Positions 17,154 to 26,420 are shown, numbered from the stretch's first letter. The stretch is DNA of 64,000 bases from CAYJAD01 sp964368075 (GCA_964368075.1 CAYJAD010000004.1:24828-88827), one strand, 5' to 3'. Translations and numbers: made by a program. Notes: generated by a model not told the origin, from the sequence alone.

Positions 17154-17270
17154 TTTAACGATGGTGTATAATTTTTTTTACATATTGTTAGGTTGCTGGC
17201 TAGAAATAAATGGTAATTGTGATTTAAGTTTTTGATGTAATTAGGTTTTGTAAGTTTTTGGGAGTTTGTT

Positions 17271-20200
17271 GTGCAACAGTATGAATTGGCTAAGATTATT
17301 ATGGATAATCTTAATTTCACGTGCTATATTACAGACTTAGAAAATGGCGATTTGCTATACATCAATAAGCCTTTCGAAGGTGACTTGGCAAGAATCTTTC
17401 ATCAAGGAAATAGGCAGGGGAATAAATGCTATAAATTTCTAGATGATTGCAAACGCACCTGCATAAGTTGTCAAAGTATTAATCTTCTTAAAGGTAAAAG
17501 AGTTCGTAAAGAAATTTATGATGCCGCTACCAAAAAATATTATACTCAAATAGACACCCTTATTGAGATTAATAATAAAGCTGCAAAACTTGTGGTCATA
17601 TATGACCCAGCCCTTACCCATGATGATGTAGAGAGTATAGTGCAAAAATTGACCCTCGAAGAAACGTTGGTCTCTTGCGTATACACTCTTGTTGAAGATA
17701 GCGAAATTGAAAAAGCTATACATACGCTTTTGAAGATTGTTGCTAATTATTATGGAACCTCCCGCTCCTACGTGTATGAACTTGACCCTAAGCAAGAAAT
17801 TGTAAGCAAAATACATGAATATAATGCGGAACAATTGTCTACGCATTATGCTCTCAATCAGGGTATACCTGTAGCCGAATTTAGCCCCGTAGTCGAGGTG
17901 CTTACAGAAAAAGGTGAATTTGCCTTAGGTGATTTAGAAGAGCTAGATCCTAACAGTGCCCTGTACGCATTTTTTAAACATATACATGTAAACAGCCTTT
18001 TGCTTGTTCCTTTTGCTGTAGATGGAAAGCTTACTTATTGCATGGGAGTTGATGCTCCTACAAAAAATGTTTGTGACTTACGTTTACTGCACTCTGTTGT
18101 TCTTTTTGTGGTAGATAGAATTAGAAAAAGTAAAATCCATGAACAGTTACTAAATCTTTCCTATTCAGATATACTTACCGGTCTTTGGAATCGCAATAAA
18201 TATAATGAAAGATTCGAAGAGCTTGCCGAAGCTGAAATAAATGACTTTGGTTATGTATATATTGGCTTAAATCACTTAAGAGATATTAATGAGCTTTATG
18301 GCGAAAAATATGGCGATGAAATATTGCAAAAAACGGCAAAATTATTACGGCGCCACTTAGGGACGGATATTTTTCGTATGGCCGGTAATGAATTTGTTGC
18401 TTTGTGCCCTCACACGCCCTTAAATATTTTTAACGACATGCTTTTTGCTCTGAAAAGTGAATTAAAAGAACATAAGGACTTCTCCCTTTCTGTGGGGGCA
18501 TTACACCAAAGTAAAAAGATTGATTTGCGTAAAGGTCTTTCTCAATCTTTTGATATTATGTTTGCTGAAAAACAGAAAACATATAAATCTTGTATGGATA
18601 ATGGGGTTCAGAGCCGTCAAAACCCTGTGCAAATTGTTTTAGATGAGTTACAATCTGGTTGTTTTACCATTTATTTACAGCCCAAGGTAAATCTGCAAAC
18701 AGAAGAAATAACCTCTGCTGAAGCATTAGTGCGTAAATTTGATAAAAATGGCAAAATGATTTCCCCTGAGAAATTTATACCCGTTTATGAAAACGAGGGC
18801 ACCATAAGGCACGTTGATTTCTTTGTTCTTGAAGAAGTATGCAAAATGCTACAGGGGCTCATGAAAAGAGGAAAGGCCTTTAAAGTTTCTGTGAATTTTT
18901 CACGGGTTACTTTTCTTTCCACAAATTTATTAGAAGAAGTTGTGGCAACGTGCGCAAAATATGGAATTCCGCATGAGTATATCAAAATAGAAATTACTGA
19001 AAGCATTGATAAAATGGATTTCACCTTTTTTGATAAAAAACTTAAGAAAATAAAAAATGCCGGTTTTGAAATTTCATTGGATGACTTTGGTGCTAAATAT
19101 TCCAACTTGTTAATGCTCACCATGACAGAATTTAGTGAGGTTAAAATAGACAAGGGGCTTATTGACTACATTACGCAAAGTGCGCAAAACAGAGCCTTGG
19201 TAAAAAATATCCTCAAAATGATCACAGATTTAGGCACTTCTATTTGTGTGGCAGAAGGTATTGAAACCAAAGAACAAAAAGAAATGATTTTGGATTTTGG
19301 TTGCGCCTATGGGCAAGGGTATTATTTTTATCAGCCCATGCCGGTGGAAGAATTTTTATTAGAATATGAAATAAATATTCAGAAGAATTTGCTTGTGAGC
19401 GCTGTTAAAAAGCGTAGCCTGATGAATTTTCATCTCAGCTATAATGAAATGTCTTCCATTATTGAAGCTATGCCTTTTTGTATGATTATTCTTGATGAAA
19501 CAAAAAAAGTGTTGTCTTGTAATCAATGCGCCCTAGACACTTATGGCATAAGCACAAAGGAAGAATTTCTTCCAAGACTCTTTTCTTTATCTCCAGAATA
19601 TCAGCCTAACGGGGCAAACTCTCTAGAGTTATCCATGGCCTATTTGAATGAGGCGTATATAAAAGGCTATTTATGCTTTCCATGGGTGCATAGAACAAAC
19701 CAAGGCAAAGAGTTTCTTGCTGAAGTGACGCTGAAAAGGCTTAAAGTAAAAGGCAGTGAAGACGCCCCACTGATGGCAGCCTTTGTAAGAGAAATTACGT
19801 CTGAAGCTATGAGTAATTCTACTGATTGGACGCAGAGTTATGGTTTTAATAATGATGTTTCTGATAGGGTTCTTATTGCAAACCTCTTGGATCTTTCCAA
19901 TGAATGGTTATGGACATTTGACTATCAGAGTCAGCAAATGATGTTTTTTGGAGAAGGCTTTGAAATGTATGGCCTTCCTAAGGAAAAATTCACTTTCCCT
20001 GATACTTTCCTTGAGAAAAACTTGGTTTATGAAGAAGATTTAGATTACTTTATGACAATATGCGAGAACTTAGCTAAGGGAGAACACGGCCCTTGTGAGT
20101 TGCGTTTTAATTTGCCCAATGGTGCAGTACGCTATTTCAAAATAGTGTATAGAGTAATAAAAAATCAAGTAGGGGAAGCCCTTACAGCCGTTGGTAAGGT

Positions 20201-20681
20201 TATTGATGTTGATAAGCAAAAAACATTTTCCTTGTTTACTAAAATTGATGATTTTACAGGATGCTATAATGAACTAACAACAAAAATGCTCATTGATGAA
20301 TGCCTTGAAGCAGAGCCTGATCTCTTACACGCCCTCTTTATTGTGGATGTAGGTAAATTTAAAACGCTGAACGGACTGTCTAAATATTCTTTTGACGACA
20401 GTGTTTTAGTTAATGTTGCTAGCGGTTTGCTTGCAAGCTTTAGAGAAGAAGATATAGTCGGTCGCGTTGGCAAGAGCATGTTTGCTGTATTTTTGAAAGA
20501 TACACCGCACAGAGATGTGATTAAGGAAAAAATGAAGCTTGTTGAAAGTATTATGTTGGAAAGCTATGATGATATAAAACAAGAAAAGAGCGCACAAGCC
20601 TGTATTGGTCTTGCAATATATTCGCAAGAAAAGAGCACGTGTGAACAATTGTTTAGCGCAGCGCAAAGCGATATATCATAG
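17271..20681 (+). CDS. PAS/GAF-GGDEF(degenerate)-EAL cyclic-di-GMP protein
   Basis: 1136 residues, GTG start with GGGAG upstream. Order: N-terminal PAS-like region with several cysteines (about 1-125), GAF-like domain (about 140-285), GGDEF domain whose signature is AGNEF (371-375), EAL domain (about 450-700, EAL at 484-486), two PAS-like regions (about 735-1000), and a second GGDEF-like domain with VGKSMF at about 1065. The EAL domain keeps the expected motifs (NFSR, EITES, DDFG, KIDKGLID, AEGIET), so c-di-GMP phosphodiesterase activity is plausible. Both GGDEF sites are degenerate, so cyclase activity is unlikely. No membrane segment is seen, so it is cytosolic. The first PAS carries a CKRTCISC-like cysteine cluster. 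Confidence 0.88.
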   Translation: MQQYELAKIIMDNLNFTCYITDLENGDLLYINKPFEGDLARIFHQGNRQGNKCYKFLDDCKRTCISCQSINLLKGKRVRKEIYDAATKKYYTQIDTLIEINNKAAKLVVIYDPALTHDDVESIVQKLTLEETLVSCVYTLVEDSEIEKAIHTLLKIVANYYGTSRSYVYELDPKQEIVSKIHEYNAEQLSTHYALNQGIPVAEFSPVVEVLTEKGEFALGDLEELDPNSALYAFFKHIHVNSLLLVPFAVDGKLTYCMGVDAPTKNVCDLRLLHSVVLFVVDRIRKSKIHEQLLNLSYSDILTGLWNRNKYNERFEELAEAEINDFGYVYIGLNHLRDINELYGEKYGDEILQKTAKLLRRHLGTDIFRMAGNEFVALCPHTPLNIFNDMLFALKSELKEHKDFSLSVGALHQSKKIDLRKGLSQSFDIMFAEKQKTYKSCMDNGVQSRQNPVQIVLDELQSGCFTIYLQPKVNLQTEEITSAEALVRKFDKNGKMISPEKFIPVYENEGTIRHVDFFVLEEVCKMLQGLMKRGKAFKVSVNFSRVTFLSTNLLEEVVATCAKYGIPHEYIKIEITESIDKMDFTFFDKKLKKIKNAGFEISLDDFGAKYSNLLMLTMTEFSEVKIDKGLIDYITQSAQNRALVKNILKMITDLGTSICVAEGIETKEQKEMILDFGCAYGQGYYFYQPMPVEEFLLEYEINIQKNLLVSAVKKRSLMNFHLSYNEMSSIIEAMPFCMIILDETKKVLSCNQCALDTYGISTKEEFLPRLFSLSPEYQPNGANSLELSMAYLNEAYIKGYLCFPWVHRTNQGKEFLAEVTLKRLKVKGSEDAPLMAAFVREITSEAMSNSTDWTQSYGFNNDVSDRVLIANLLDLSNEWLWTFDYQSQQMMFFGEGFEMYGLPKEKFTFPDTFLEKNLVYEEDLDYFMTICENLAKGEHGPCELRFNLPNGAVRYFKIVYRVIKNQVGEALTAVGKVIDVDKQKTFSLFTKIDDFTGCYNELTTKMLIDECLEAEPDLLHALFIVDVGKFKTLNGLSKYSFDDSVLVNVASGLLASFREEDIVGRVGKSMFAVFLKDTPHRDVIKEKMKLVESIMLESYDDIKQEKSAQACIGLAIYSQEKSTCEQLFSAAQSDIS

Positions 20682-20790
20682 AGCAGAGACCAGAGCACAA
20701 TGACTTTTTTGTGCTGTGGTAAAAAAATATACTTTTGCGTAAATCATCATGTGCAGGAGTCTTATATTTGGTTTTAACTAATGGCGCGTT

Positions 20791-20844
20791 TTGAGGGGAA
20801 GGAGCACTTTTTGGCGCTAGCAAAACAGTCCCTTCCCCCCTTAA
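20791..20844. repeat. 54-bp palindromic repeat, copy 2 (convergent junction)
   Basis: Inverted copy of 14327-14380. It shares TTGAGGGGA, the invariant core CTTTTTGGCGCTAGCAAAA and the TTCCCCCCT arm. It lies between the convergent GGDEF/EAL and metallophosphoesterase genes and ends 5 bp before the latter's stop. No U-tract follows. Confidence 0.7.
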
Positions 20845-20848
20845 AAAA

Positions 20849-21874
20849 TCACTTGCTAAAACTCACTTCTATAAGACTGATTTCGCTGCGGGTACCAAAT
20901 CTGTAAGGCATTTGCCATGGTCCTACAATTTTCCAAAAGCCAACACCTACGCCTGATGTAACAACAGTGTGAAGAGTTTTTATCTTTTTATACCCATAAG
21001 CATTGGGAAACTTGGTTTGTAAAATCATATTGTATGGGAAAAACTGCCCTGCATGGGTATGGGCAGAAAGCTGAATGTCTGCCTTATTGTTCAGGCTTTC
21101 TGGTATACTTTGAGGATTATGGTCCAGAACAATAATAGGCTCTTTTATAGTAACAGCATTTTCAGCATATAAATCGTTCAAACTTTTTCTTTCGCCTTCT
21201 GTATAATCTCTTCTAATATCATCTCTTGCAATAAAGTGTATGGTATCAATTTTTAAAACTTCATCTCTTAAAACTTTTATTTTTAGCTGCTCTAGGTATT
21301 TAATATTTTCCTCCACATCATTGCCATAGTATTCATGATTGCCTAAAACGGTGTACGTGCCATAGGTGGAGCGCAATTGCGAAAATACCTGTGCATAATC
21401 ATCTTTTACTTTTGTATGGCTATTTTGCAAAATATCCCCGCCAAAAATTACAATGTCAGGCTTTTGCTCGTTGATTTTTTCAACCATATCCATAAACAAA
21501 TTTTTATTAGATGTGGTGGTAAGGTGTAAATCTGCAACAAAAGCTATTTTAAGGCTTTGCAGATTTGATTTTTTAGGTAGGCTAATTTGAGTATGCGTCA
21601 CCTGAGGATTTCTATAGTTGTAGTAACCAAGACTGCCAATAAAAATCAACGCGATGGGCAGTATAAGGCAAAGATTCTTCTTGGAAATAGGGCAGAGAAA
21701 ATAATGCACAAGGCTTAGAATGGCGAGAATCATGACCAAATAGTGTACAAAAAATATGTAATTTCCTAAAAAAATGCCATATAATTCATTCTCAGTAATG
21801 ATGTTTTTTCTAAGCTTGGCTAATGGATAAATGCAAAGTAGCATAACAATGCTGGAAACAAATAATTTTATCAT
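20849..21874 (-). CDS. Membrane-anchored metallophosphoesterase (YaeI-like)
   Basis: 341 residues. The N-terminal quarter has three to four hydrophobic segments (about 1-20, 30-60, 68-85). The rest is a calcineurin-like phosphoesterase with the metal-binding series VADLHL, GGDIL, LGNHEYYG and SAHTHAGQ, all intact. YaeI, the best-known relative, cleaves UDP-diacylglucosamine or similar phosphoesters in lipid A work-arounds; the true substrate here is unknown. Orientation of the catalytic domain is unclear. It stands alone, convergent with the GGDEF/EAL gene. Confidence 0.85.
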   Translation of the reverse strand: MIKLFVSSIVMLLCIYPLAKLRKNIITENELYGIFLGNYIFFVHYLVMILAILSLVHYFLCPISKKNLCLILPIALIFIGSLGYYNYRNPQVTHTQISLPKKSNLQSLKIAFVADLHLTTTSNKNLFMDMVEKINEQKPDIVIFGGDILQNSHTKVKDDYAQVFSQLRSTYGTYTVLGNHEYYGNDVEENIKYLEQLKIKVLRDEVLKIDTIHFIARDDIRRDYTEGERKSLNDLYAENAVTIKEPIIVLDHNPQSIPESLNNKADIQLSAHTHAGQFFPYNMILQTKFPNAYGYKKIKTLHTVVTSGVGVGFWKIVGPWQMPYRFGTRSEISLIEVSFSK

Positions 21875-21971
21875 AAAGTCTTTTAATTGTTTTTAGTGGT
21901 TTTTGAAAATGAATTTAGTGGTAGAGGCTTGTATTTAAAGATAAAACTTTGCGGTGTGGTGGGGTGTAACG

Positions 21972-22050
21972 TGTTGGAAAAGTTAAATTTATGTATTTCA
22001 TATCAAATAATAAAATATTTCAGAAAATTCTGATTTTAACTTTTCCAACA
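21972..22050. repeat. 16-bp perfect inverted repeat downstream of satP
   Basis: TGTTGGAAAAGTTAAA (21972-21987) and its exact reverse complement (22035-22050), separated by 47 AT-rich bases, lie between two minus-strand genes. It may be a terminator or processing signal for the acetate transporter transcript. The loop has no coding potential. Confidence 0.55.
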
Positions 22051-22076
22051 GCGATCAAATTAGTGTCGTCAAGGTG

Positions 22077-22634
22077 CTATAAAGGCAGAACTTGCTTACC
22101 ATGCTTTTCATTAATAACTATGGCCGCGGCTTCGTATAATGCAAAGCTTCCGCAAACTATACCTACATAGCCCGCAAAAACATGTATAGCATGGGAGCCG
22201 GTAAAGTTTGCTGCTGCAAGCAAGGCAAAAAGAATTGTCAAACTTACAAAAACTAAACGGCCGATAAGTTTACCCTTCCATGTCGCAATGGTTAAGAGTG
22301 CTGTAAATATGCCCCACATGGTTAAATACCAAGCCATGGCCACGGGAGTTGCTGCGGGTAAGCCTGTATGAGGTGCAATCCATATAAAGACAAGCGTAAG
22401 CCAAAAAGCGCCATAAGAGGTAAATGCCGTGCTGCCAAAGGTATTGCCTCTGGCCCATTCCATACATCCGGCAATTATTTGGCTAAGTCCACCATAAAAA
22501 ATGCCCATGGCCATAATCATAACATTGAGTTCAAAAATACCAGCATTATGAATGTTTAATAAAATTGTGGTCATACCAAAGGCCGCAAGACCAATGGGAG
22601 CCGGATTTGCTTTAATAGGAGTTTCTGTTGACAT
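22077..22634 (-). CDS. satP: Acetate uptake transporter, GPR1/FUN34/YaaH (SatP) family
   Basis: 185 residues from the ATG at 22634, which has GAGAAGG just upstream; an in-frame ATG at 22658 lacks an RBS. Six hydrophobic segments and the family signature NPAPIGLAAFGMTT at the N-terminus. The family carries acetate and succinate with protons across the inner membrane. It is probably monocistronic: a 16-bp inverted repeat follows and a long gap precedes. Acetate is a likely end product or carbon source in an anaerobe of this kind, but the direction of transport is not decided by sequence. Confidence 0.88.
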   Translation of the reverse strand: MSTETPIKANPAPIGLAAFGMTTILLNIHNAGIFELNVMIMAMGIFYGGLSQIIAGCMEWARGNTFGSTAFTSYGAFWLTLVFIWIAPHTGLPAATPVAMAWYLTMWGIFTALLTIATWKGKLIGRLVFVSLTILFALLAAANFTGSHAIHVFAGYVGIVCGSFALYEAAAIVINEKHGKQVLPL

Positions 22635-23013
22635 AACCTTCTCGTTGCATTTAAGCACTTTTTAATAGTTAAAAAATATTTAACACCATAACCATTGCAT
22701 TGTTCACTGGGAAACTAGAAGATTTATAATTGCAAAGTCAACAAGAAATACGAGGAAATCTGTGAAAAATTTACCGTGTACTCTAGCAGGCTGTTGAAAA
22801 AGTGCAATCTACGTCGTCAGACTTGTTTTTTGCTCCGGTCGAGTACCAGAAGAGTACACTCCCTTCGCAAAAAACTTCGTCTTCCTTGAATCTTACGCTT
22901 TTTGAACAGCCTGTAGGAAAATGATGGAAATGATATTTCATCAGAAACTTTTTGCTTAACAGACTTTTGCAACAGGCTGTTAAGATCAACTGCTAAACAA
23001 AGAAGGTGCAACC
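22635..23013. other. 379-bp intergenic region
   Basis: Divergent promoter region of satP and the exported protein gene at 23014. Its right half is repeat copy B (22784-22982). No gene was found. Confidence 0.5.
22784..22982 (+). repeat. TA-flanked palindromic interspersed element, copy B
   Basis: Starts TA-GCAGGCTGTTGAAAAA, has an internal inverted end TTTTTGAACAGCCTG-TA at about 22915, and ends CAACAGGCTGT-TA. It shares the arms, the TTGTTTTTTGCTCC segment and the order of parts with copy A. The apex TACCAGAAGAGTA also occurs in the unrelated-armed palindrome at 47481-47630. It ends 31 bp before the start codon at 23014. Confidence 0.75.
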
Positions 23014-23691
23014 ATGCTTAGTAAAAATGTTTTATTATGGTGTTTGTTTTTATTCTTTTTATCCCCTTTTTCAGCCTATGCTTATATAGGACCTTCCGCT
23101 GGTAAACTTTGTCCCACTAAGGTCGTTGGTACTCAAACGATTAAAGGAATGTATTGGGGGTGGAGTGAAAGATACAATGGCTTAGAGGCCATTGATCTGC
23201 GCGATGAAAGTGAAAGAACATTAGTTTTTGTTGCTACAACTAAAGAAAAGGCCAAACAAATTTTTGGCAAAACTTTCATAGGTTTTGATGAAGAAATACC
23301 TGTAAAGGTTACCTACAATACTGTGCAAAAATACTCAGAGCAAAGGGAAGAGTGCGAGCTTGTACATACTTTAAAAGAGGCGGAAGTATTAAAAGGCGAT
23401 GGTGTTTCCCTAAGTACCTATGAAGATGTTAATGCGAGCAAAGTTCTTTATAAAAATACTGTCGAAGGGGAATATTTGGGGCATGATGAAGGTGAAGGGG
23501 GGTATCCTAGCGTAAATTTACTTATAGATGGGAAAATTTATTTTTTTCTTTATAAAAAAGGCGCTGTACATAAAATGTTTGGAAAAAATCCTAAGGGTAA
23601 ACGCTTTGCTCTAACATATTCTGTTGAGCAAAAGTTAGGTGATGGTCTCCCTATTTATAATTGGTTTAAATCTGTTAAAAAAATACAGTAG
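23014..23691 (+). CDS. Exported protein of unknown function
   Basis: 225 residues. It has a clear signal peptide (hydrophobic 5-22 with cleavage after AYA near residue 24). The mature part is mixed beta with repeated EYLGHDEGEGG-like and GDGLPIYNWFK segments and two cysteines that could form a disulfide; it shows no family I recognise. It looks like a duplicated beta domain: WGWSERYNGLEAIDL...FVATTKEKAKQIFG is echoed by YLGHDEGEGGYPSVNL...LYKKGAVHKMFG. An AAGGTG RBS precedes the ATG. It is followed by a strong double terminator region. Repeat copy B lies directly upstream. Confidence 0.7.
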   Translation: MLSKNVLLWCLFLFFLSPFSAYAYIGPSAGKLCPTKVVGTQTIKGMYWGWSERYNGLEAIDLRDESERTLVFVATTKEKAKQIFGKTFIGFDEEIPVKVTYNTVQKYSEQREECELVHTLKEAEVLKGDGVSLSTYEDVNASKVLYKNTVEGEYLGHDEGEGGYPSVNLLIDGKIYFFLYKKGAVHKMFGKNPKGKRFALTYSVEQKLGDGLPIYNWFKSVKKIQ

Positions 23692-23824
23692 TCGTCGCTG
23701 AAAAAAGGGTGAAAACACATTTTTAGTAACGATTATTGTTGGTAAATTATTAATATGCTAGCTATTTTTTCGATTGTTACTCTTTTTGAACGTCTAGCCG
23801 AAAATCGAGCCTTTTATTTTGAAA

Positions 23825-23863
23825 AAGCCTAAAAAGTGCATAACTTTTTAGGCTTTTAATTTT
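23825..23863 (+). terminator. Strong intrinsic terminator
   Basis: Perfect 13-bp stem AAGCCTAAAAAGT / ACTTTTTAGGCTT with a 5-base loop, followed by TTAATTTTTTTT. It is the first of two tandem terminators, 134 bp after the preceding stop codon. Confidence 0.85.
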
Positions 23864-23880
23864 TTTTCAAATTTTTTTTT

Positions 23881-23904
23881 GCCCAATTTTTGGGCATTTT
23901 TTTT
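23881..23904 (+). terminator. Second tandem intrinsic terminator
   Basis: GCCCAA / TTGGGC stem with a TTT loop followed by ATTTTTTTT, 17 bp after the first terminator. Confidence 0.75.
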
Positions 23905-24078
23905 CTAGAGATTTTTTAAGGTGCTTTTATGGCACATAAAAAAAATTGTACTGAAGAAAAAATCTAATCTAAGGTTATAGAATTTCTAGACATTTATTTG
24001 CCAAGGTCTTTTTTTCTGTTATAGTAAGCCTAATCGTCATGGAAGAAAAAGGTTCTGGTTTTGATTGTAGGCACGACA

Positions 24079-24849
24079 TTAGTCATTGTCAGAAGTCAAA
24101 GCGCATTGACGAGCTACAAGTCCAAGAAGGATGGCACCAGCTTGAGCAACATTAAGGGAGTCAAAATGGTTTTGCATAGGGATAGAAACTATATGTCCAC
24201 ACCGTTTGGCAATACCGGGGCGCATGCCCTTACCTTCGTTGCCAAGCACCAACACAGCTGGCAAGGGCAGAGCGTGCGTAAAAGCATTCAGCGCATCGGT
24301 TTTCATTCCGGTACCTATAATGGAAAAGCCTGCTTCCTCAGCTTCATCAAGAGCGTGTCCCAGATTGGTCACTTGGCTTAGGGGTAAATGTTCCAAAGCA
24401 CCGGCGGCGGCCTTTTTGGCACCGTCACCTAAATAAGCGCTGTTATGCTTTGGTAAAATTAAACCTGCAAAACCTAGAGCGTGCATGGTTCGGGCCAAAG
24501 TGCCCACATTACCGGGGTCTTGAACTTGATCCAAGGCCACAAGCAGAGGAAGGGGCGCACGAAGAGCTTTTTCCAAAAGCTCTGCCAAAGGAATATGCAC
24601 ATGGGCACCAAGGCGTGCTACCACCCCTTGATGCTGCGCAGAGCACATTCTGTCTAAAGTGACAGGGTCCACTAAAGAAAAGCGAATATCTTCGGAGCGG
24701 CAAATGTCCAGCATAAGATTGCTTTCTTGGTTACGCAGGCCTTTTTTTAAAAAAAGAGTATCCACTCTTTCTGGGTTTGACTGAAGAAGTTCCAATACAG
24801 GTTTAATGCCTGCAAGGTAGGTGGCGTGATTGTGAGAATTTTTTTTCAT
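24079..24849 (-). CDS. rlmB: TrmH/SpoU-family rRNA 2'-O-methyltransferase (RlmB-like)
   Basis: 256 residues: N-terminal substrate-binding domain (about 8-90) and a knotted SPOUT domain with all three SpoU motifs: motif 1 LDQVQDPGNVGTLARTM, motif 2 LVLGNEGKGMRP, motif 3 IPMQNHFDSLNVAQA. The family methylates ribose 2'-OH in rRNA using SAM. RlmB (23S G2251) is the closest match by layout, but TrmH-type paralogues are hard to separate by eye. It is divergent from mltD across only 62 bp, so the two share a promoter region. The RBS before the ATG is weak. Confidence 0.82.
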   Translation of the reverse strand: MKKNSHNHATYLAGIKPVLELLQSNPERVDTLFLKKGLRNQESNLMLDICRSEDIRFSLVDPVTLDRMCSAQHQGVVARLGAHVHIPLAELLEKALRAPLPLLVALDQVQDPGNVGTLARTMHALGFAGLILPKHNSAYLGDGAKKAAAGALEHLPLSQVTNLGHALDEAEEAGFSIIGTGMKTDALNAFTHALPLPAVLVLGNEGKGMRPGIAKRCGHIVSIPMQNHFDSLNVAQAGAILLGLVARQCALTSDND

Positions 24850-24911
24850 AACATGTCCGTGGTATAAATGTTTTATAGTGTGTTTGTTTACGCATCATAA
24901 GTGAGGTAGTA

Positions 24912-26351
24912 ATGTCAAGCAAAGTATTTTTATCAGAAGAAAATTCTTCATGGCAAAATGTGAAGCAATCATGGCAATCGTTGCATAAGGGCAGATTGTG
25001 CTTAGTTGTTCTTTGTGTCATCTTTTTGTTAAGCGGTTGTGCTAGCAAAGAAAAAACCGTGGTGACGCCAAAGAAAGCTTCCTTGGGTGGTGTACAGCTT
25101 ACAGCCAAAGAAAAAGAAATTTTGTATAGCACAGGGCAGTTAGATAAAAATATTCCTGCTGCCGGTATGCCTGCCATTGCCAAGCAATACAGCCGTTTTC
25201 TTTATGGTAGTCGTCCGACCATGGAAAATTTTGCGCAACGCTCGGAAGATTATTTGGGCCACGCTCGTGATATTTTCCGCAAAAATGGCATGCCGGAAGA
25301 GCTGGCCTACTTAGCTTTAGTAGAAAGTGGCTATCGTCATACAGCAAAATCTCATGCCGGCGCTGCTGGCACATGGCAATTTATGCCCTATACAGGTAAG
25401 CATTTTGGATTGCAACAAGATAGATATATAGATGAGCGCTTAGATCCCTACGAATCTGTAGAGGCTGCTGCAAAATATTTAAAGCAATTACATAATATGT
25501 TTGGCGATTGGTTGCTTGCTATTGCCGCCTATAATGCTGGTCAGGGTAAAATTAAAAGAGCCTTGGAAGGCACCGGCGCCAACGATTTCTTTACCATGGT
25601 AGCTCGTAACGAGCGTTTGACAGGAAAAACAAAGTTACGCTTAGAAACCATGGTCTATGTACCGCGTTTCTTGGCCATGACAAAAATTATGCGTAACCTT
25701 GGCCCTCTAGGTTTTACACCTGTAAATCATAATCAAGCCCCTTTACATGCGCGTTTTAAAGTGGCACCCAGCACAGATTTACGCGATCTAGCCCGCGCTG
25801 TGGGTGTTCCTTACCATGAGTTTCGTGAAGCCAATGCTCAGCACAAAGGCCATGTAACACATAGAAATAAGAATACTTATGTTAATGTGCCCAAGGGTGC
25901 GCAATCTGCAGCTCAAAGATATATTGCTTCTGGTAAATCTGGGCGCAGTTACCGTGCTCAAAATACCAAGGCCCATACGCCCGTTGTTGCTCATAATGCG
26001 CAAGTTTCTTCTTCAAAAACTCATTACTATGTGGTTAAAAAAGGCGACAGCCTATCGCGCATAGCTGCCAAATACGATACCACCACGGCGACCTTGGTGC
26101 GTGTGAATAAACTTGATAGTGTTGCAACAGTACGCATAGGCCAAAAGTTGACCATACCCGGCAGGGCTAAGGCGGTAGCCACAAGAGCTGTGGCGCATAG
26201 TAAAAAGAGAACACATGTTGTGAAATATGGTGATACGGTGGGAGCCATTGCTCAGAAATATAATATGTCCACGAAGCAGTTACTTAAGCTGAATAAAAAA
26301 AGCAGTGCAGACATTCGCGCAGGGGAAAAATTGCTGGTATCATCCTTGTAA
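24912..26351 (+). CDS. mltD: Membrane-bound lytic murein transglycosylase D
   Basis: 479 residues. A long 28-residue N-terminal lead, a hydrophobic segment and a lipobox LSGC (C43) predict an outer-membrane lipoprotein. The SLT domain (about 105-260) contains ALVESGYRHTAKS with the catalytic glutamate E138 and GTWQFMPYTG. Two LysM domains follow at about 375-421 and 434-479 (YYVVKKGDSLSRIA, HVVKYGDTVGAIA), which bind peptidoglycan. It cleaves glycan strands to anhydro-MurNAc ends. A GAGGT RBS sits 4 bp before the ATG. A good terminator lies 37 bp after the stop. Confidence 0.92.
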   Translation: MSSKVFLSEENSSWQNVKQSWQSLHKGRLCLVVLCVIFLLSGCASKEKTVVTPKKASLGGVQLTAKEKEILYSTGQLDKNIPAAGMPAIAKQYSRFLYGSRPTMENFAQRSEDYLGHARDIFRKNGMPEELAYLALVESGYRHTAKSHAGAAGTWQFMPYTGKHFGLQQDRYIDERLDPYESVEAAAKYLKQLHNMFGDWLLAIAAYNAGQGKIKRALEGTGANDFFTMVARNERLTGKTKLRLETMVYVPRFLAMTKIMRNLGPLGFTPVNHNQAPLHARFKVAPSTDLRDLARAVGVPYHEFREANAQHKGHVTHRNKNTYVNVPKGAQSAAQRYIASGKSGRSYRAQNTKAHTPVVAHNAQVSSSKTHYYVVKKGDSLSRIAAKYDTTTATLVRVNKLDSVATVRIGQKLTIPGRAKAVATRAVAHSKKRTHVVKYGDTVGAIAQKYNMSTKQLLKLNKKSSADIRAGEKLLVSSL

Positions 26352-26388
26352 GTCTTAATATCACTTAGTTTAGTAAACAACACACAAA

Positions 26389-26420
26389 GGGAATATATTT
26401 CGGTATATTTCCTTTTTTTT
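26389..26420 (+). terminator. Intrinsic terminator of mltD
   Basis: GGGAATATA / TATATTTCC (one G-U pair) with a 6-base loop TTTCGG, followed by eight T. Confidence 0.85.

Larger units (their letters stand above)
16849..17270. other. 422-bp intergenic region before the GGDEF/EAL gene
   Basis: Very AT-rich. It holds a terminator-like nested hairpin (16899-16963), a sigma70-like promoter (17114-17141) and an adjacent 12-bp palindrome (17142-17153) with a further half-site at 17196-17203. No gene was found. Confidence 0.6.
23692..24078. other. 387-bp convergent intergenic region
   Basis: Separates the exported protein gene and rlmB. It contains two consecutive intrinsic terminators (23825-23863 and 23881-23904). 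The 130 bases before them hold no recognised gene; since the terminators are far from the upstream stop codon, a short transcript there is possible. Confidence 0.45.
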
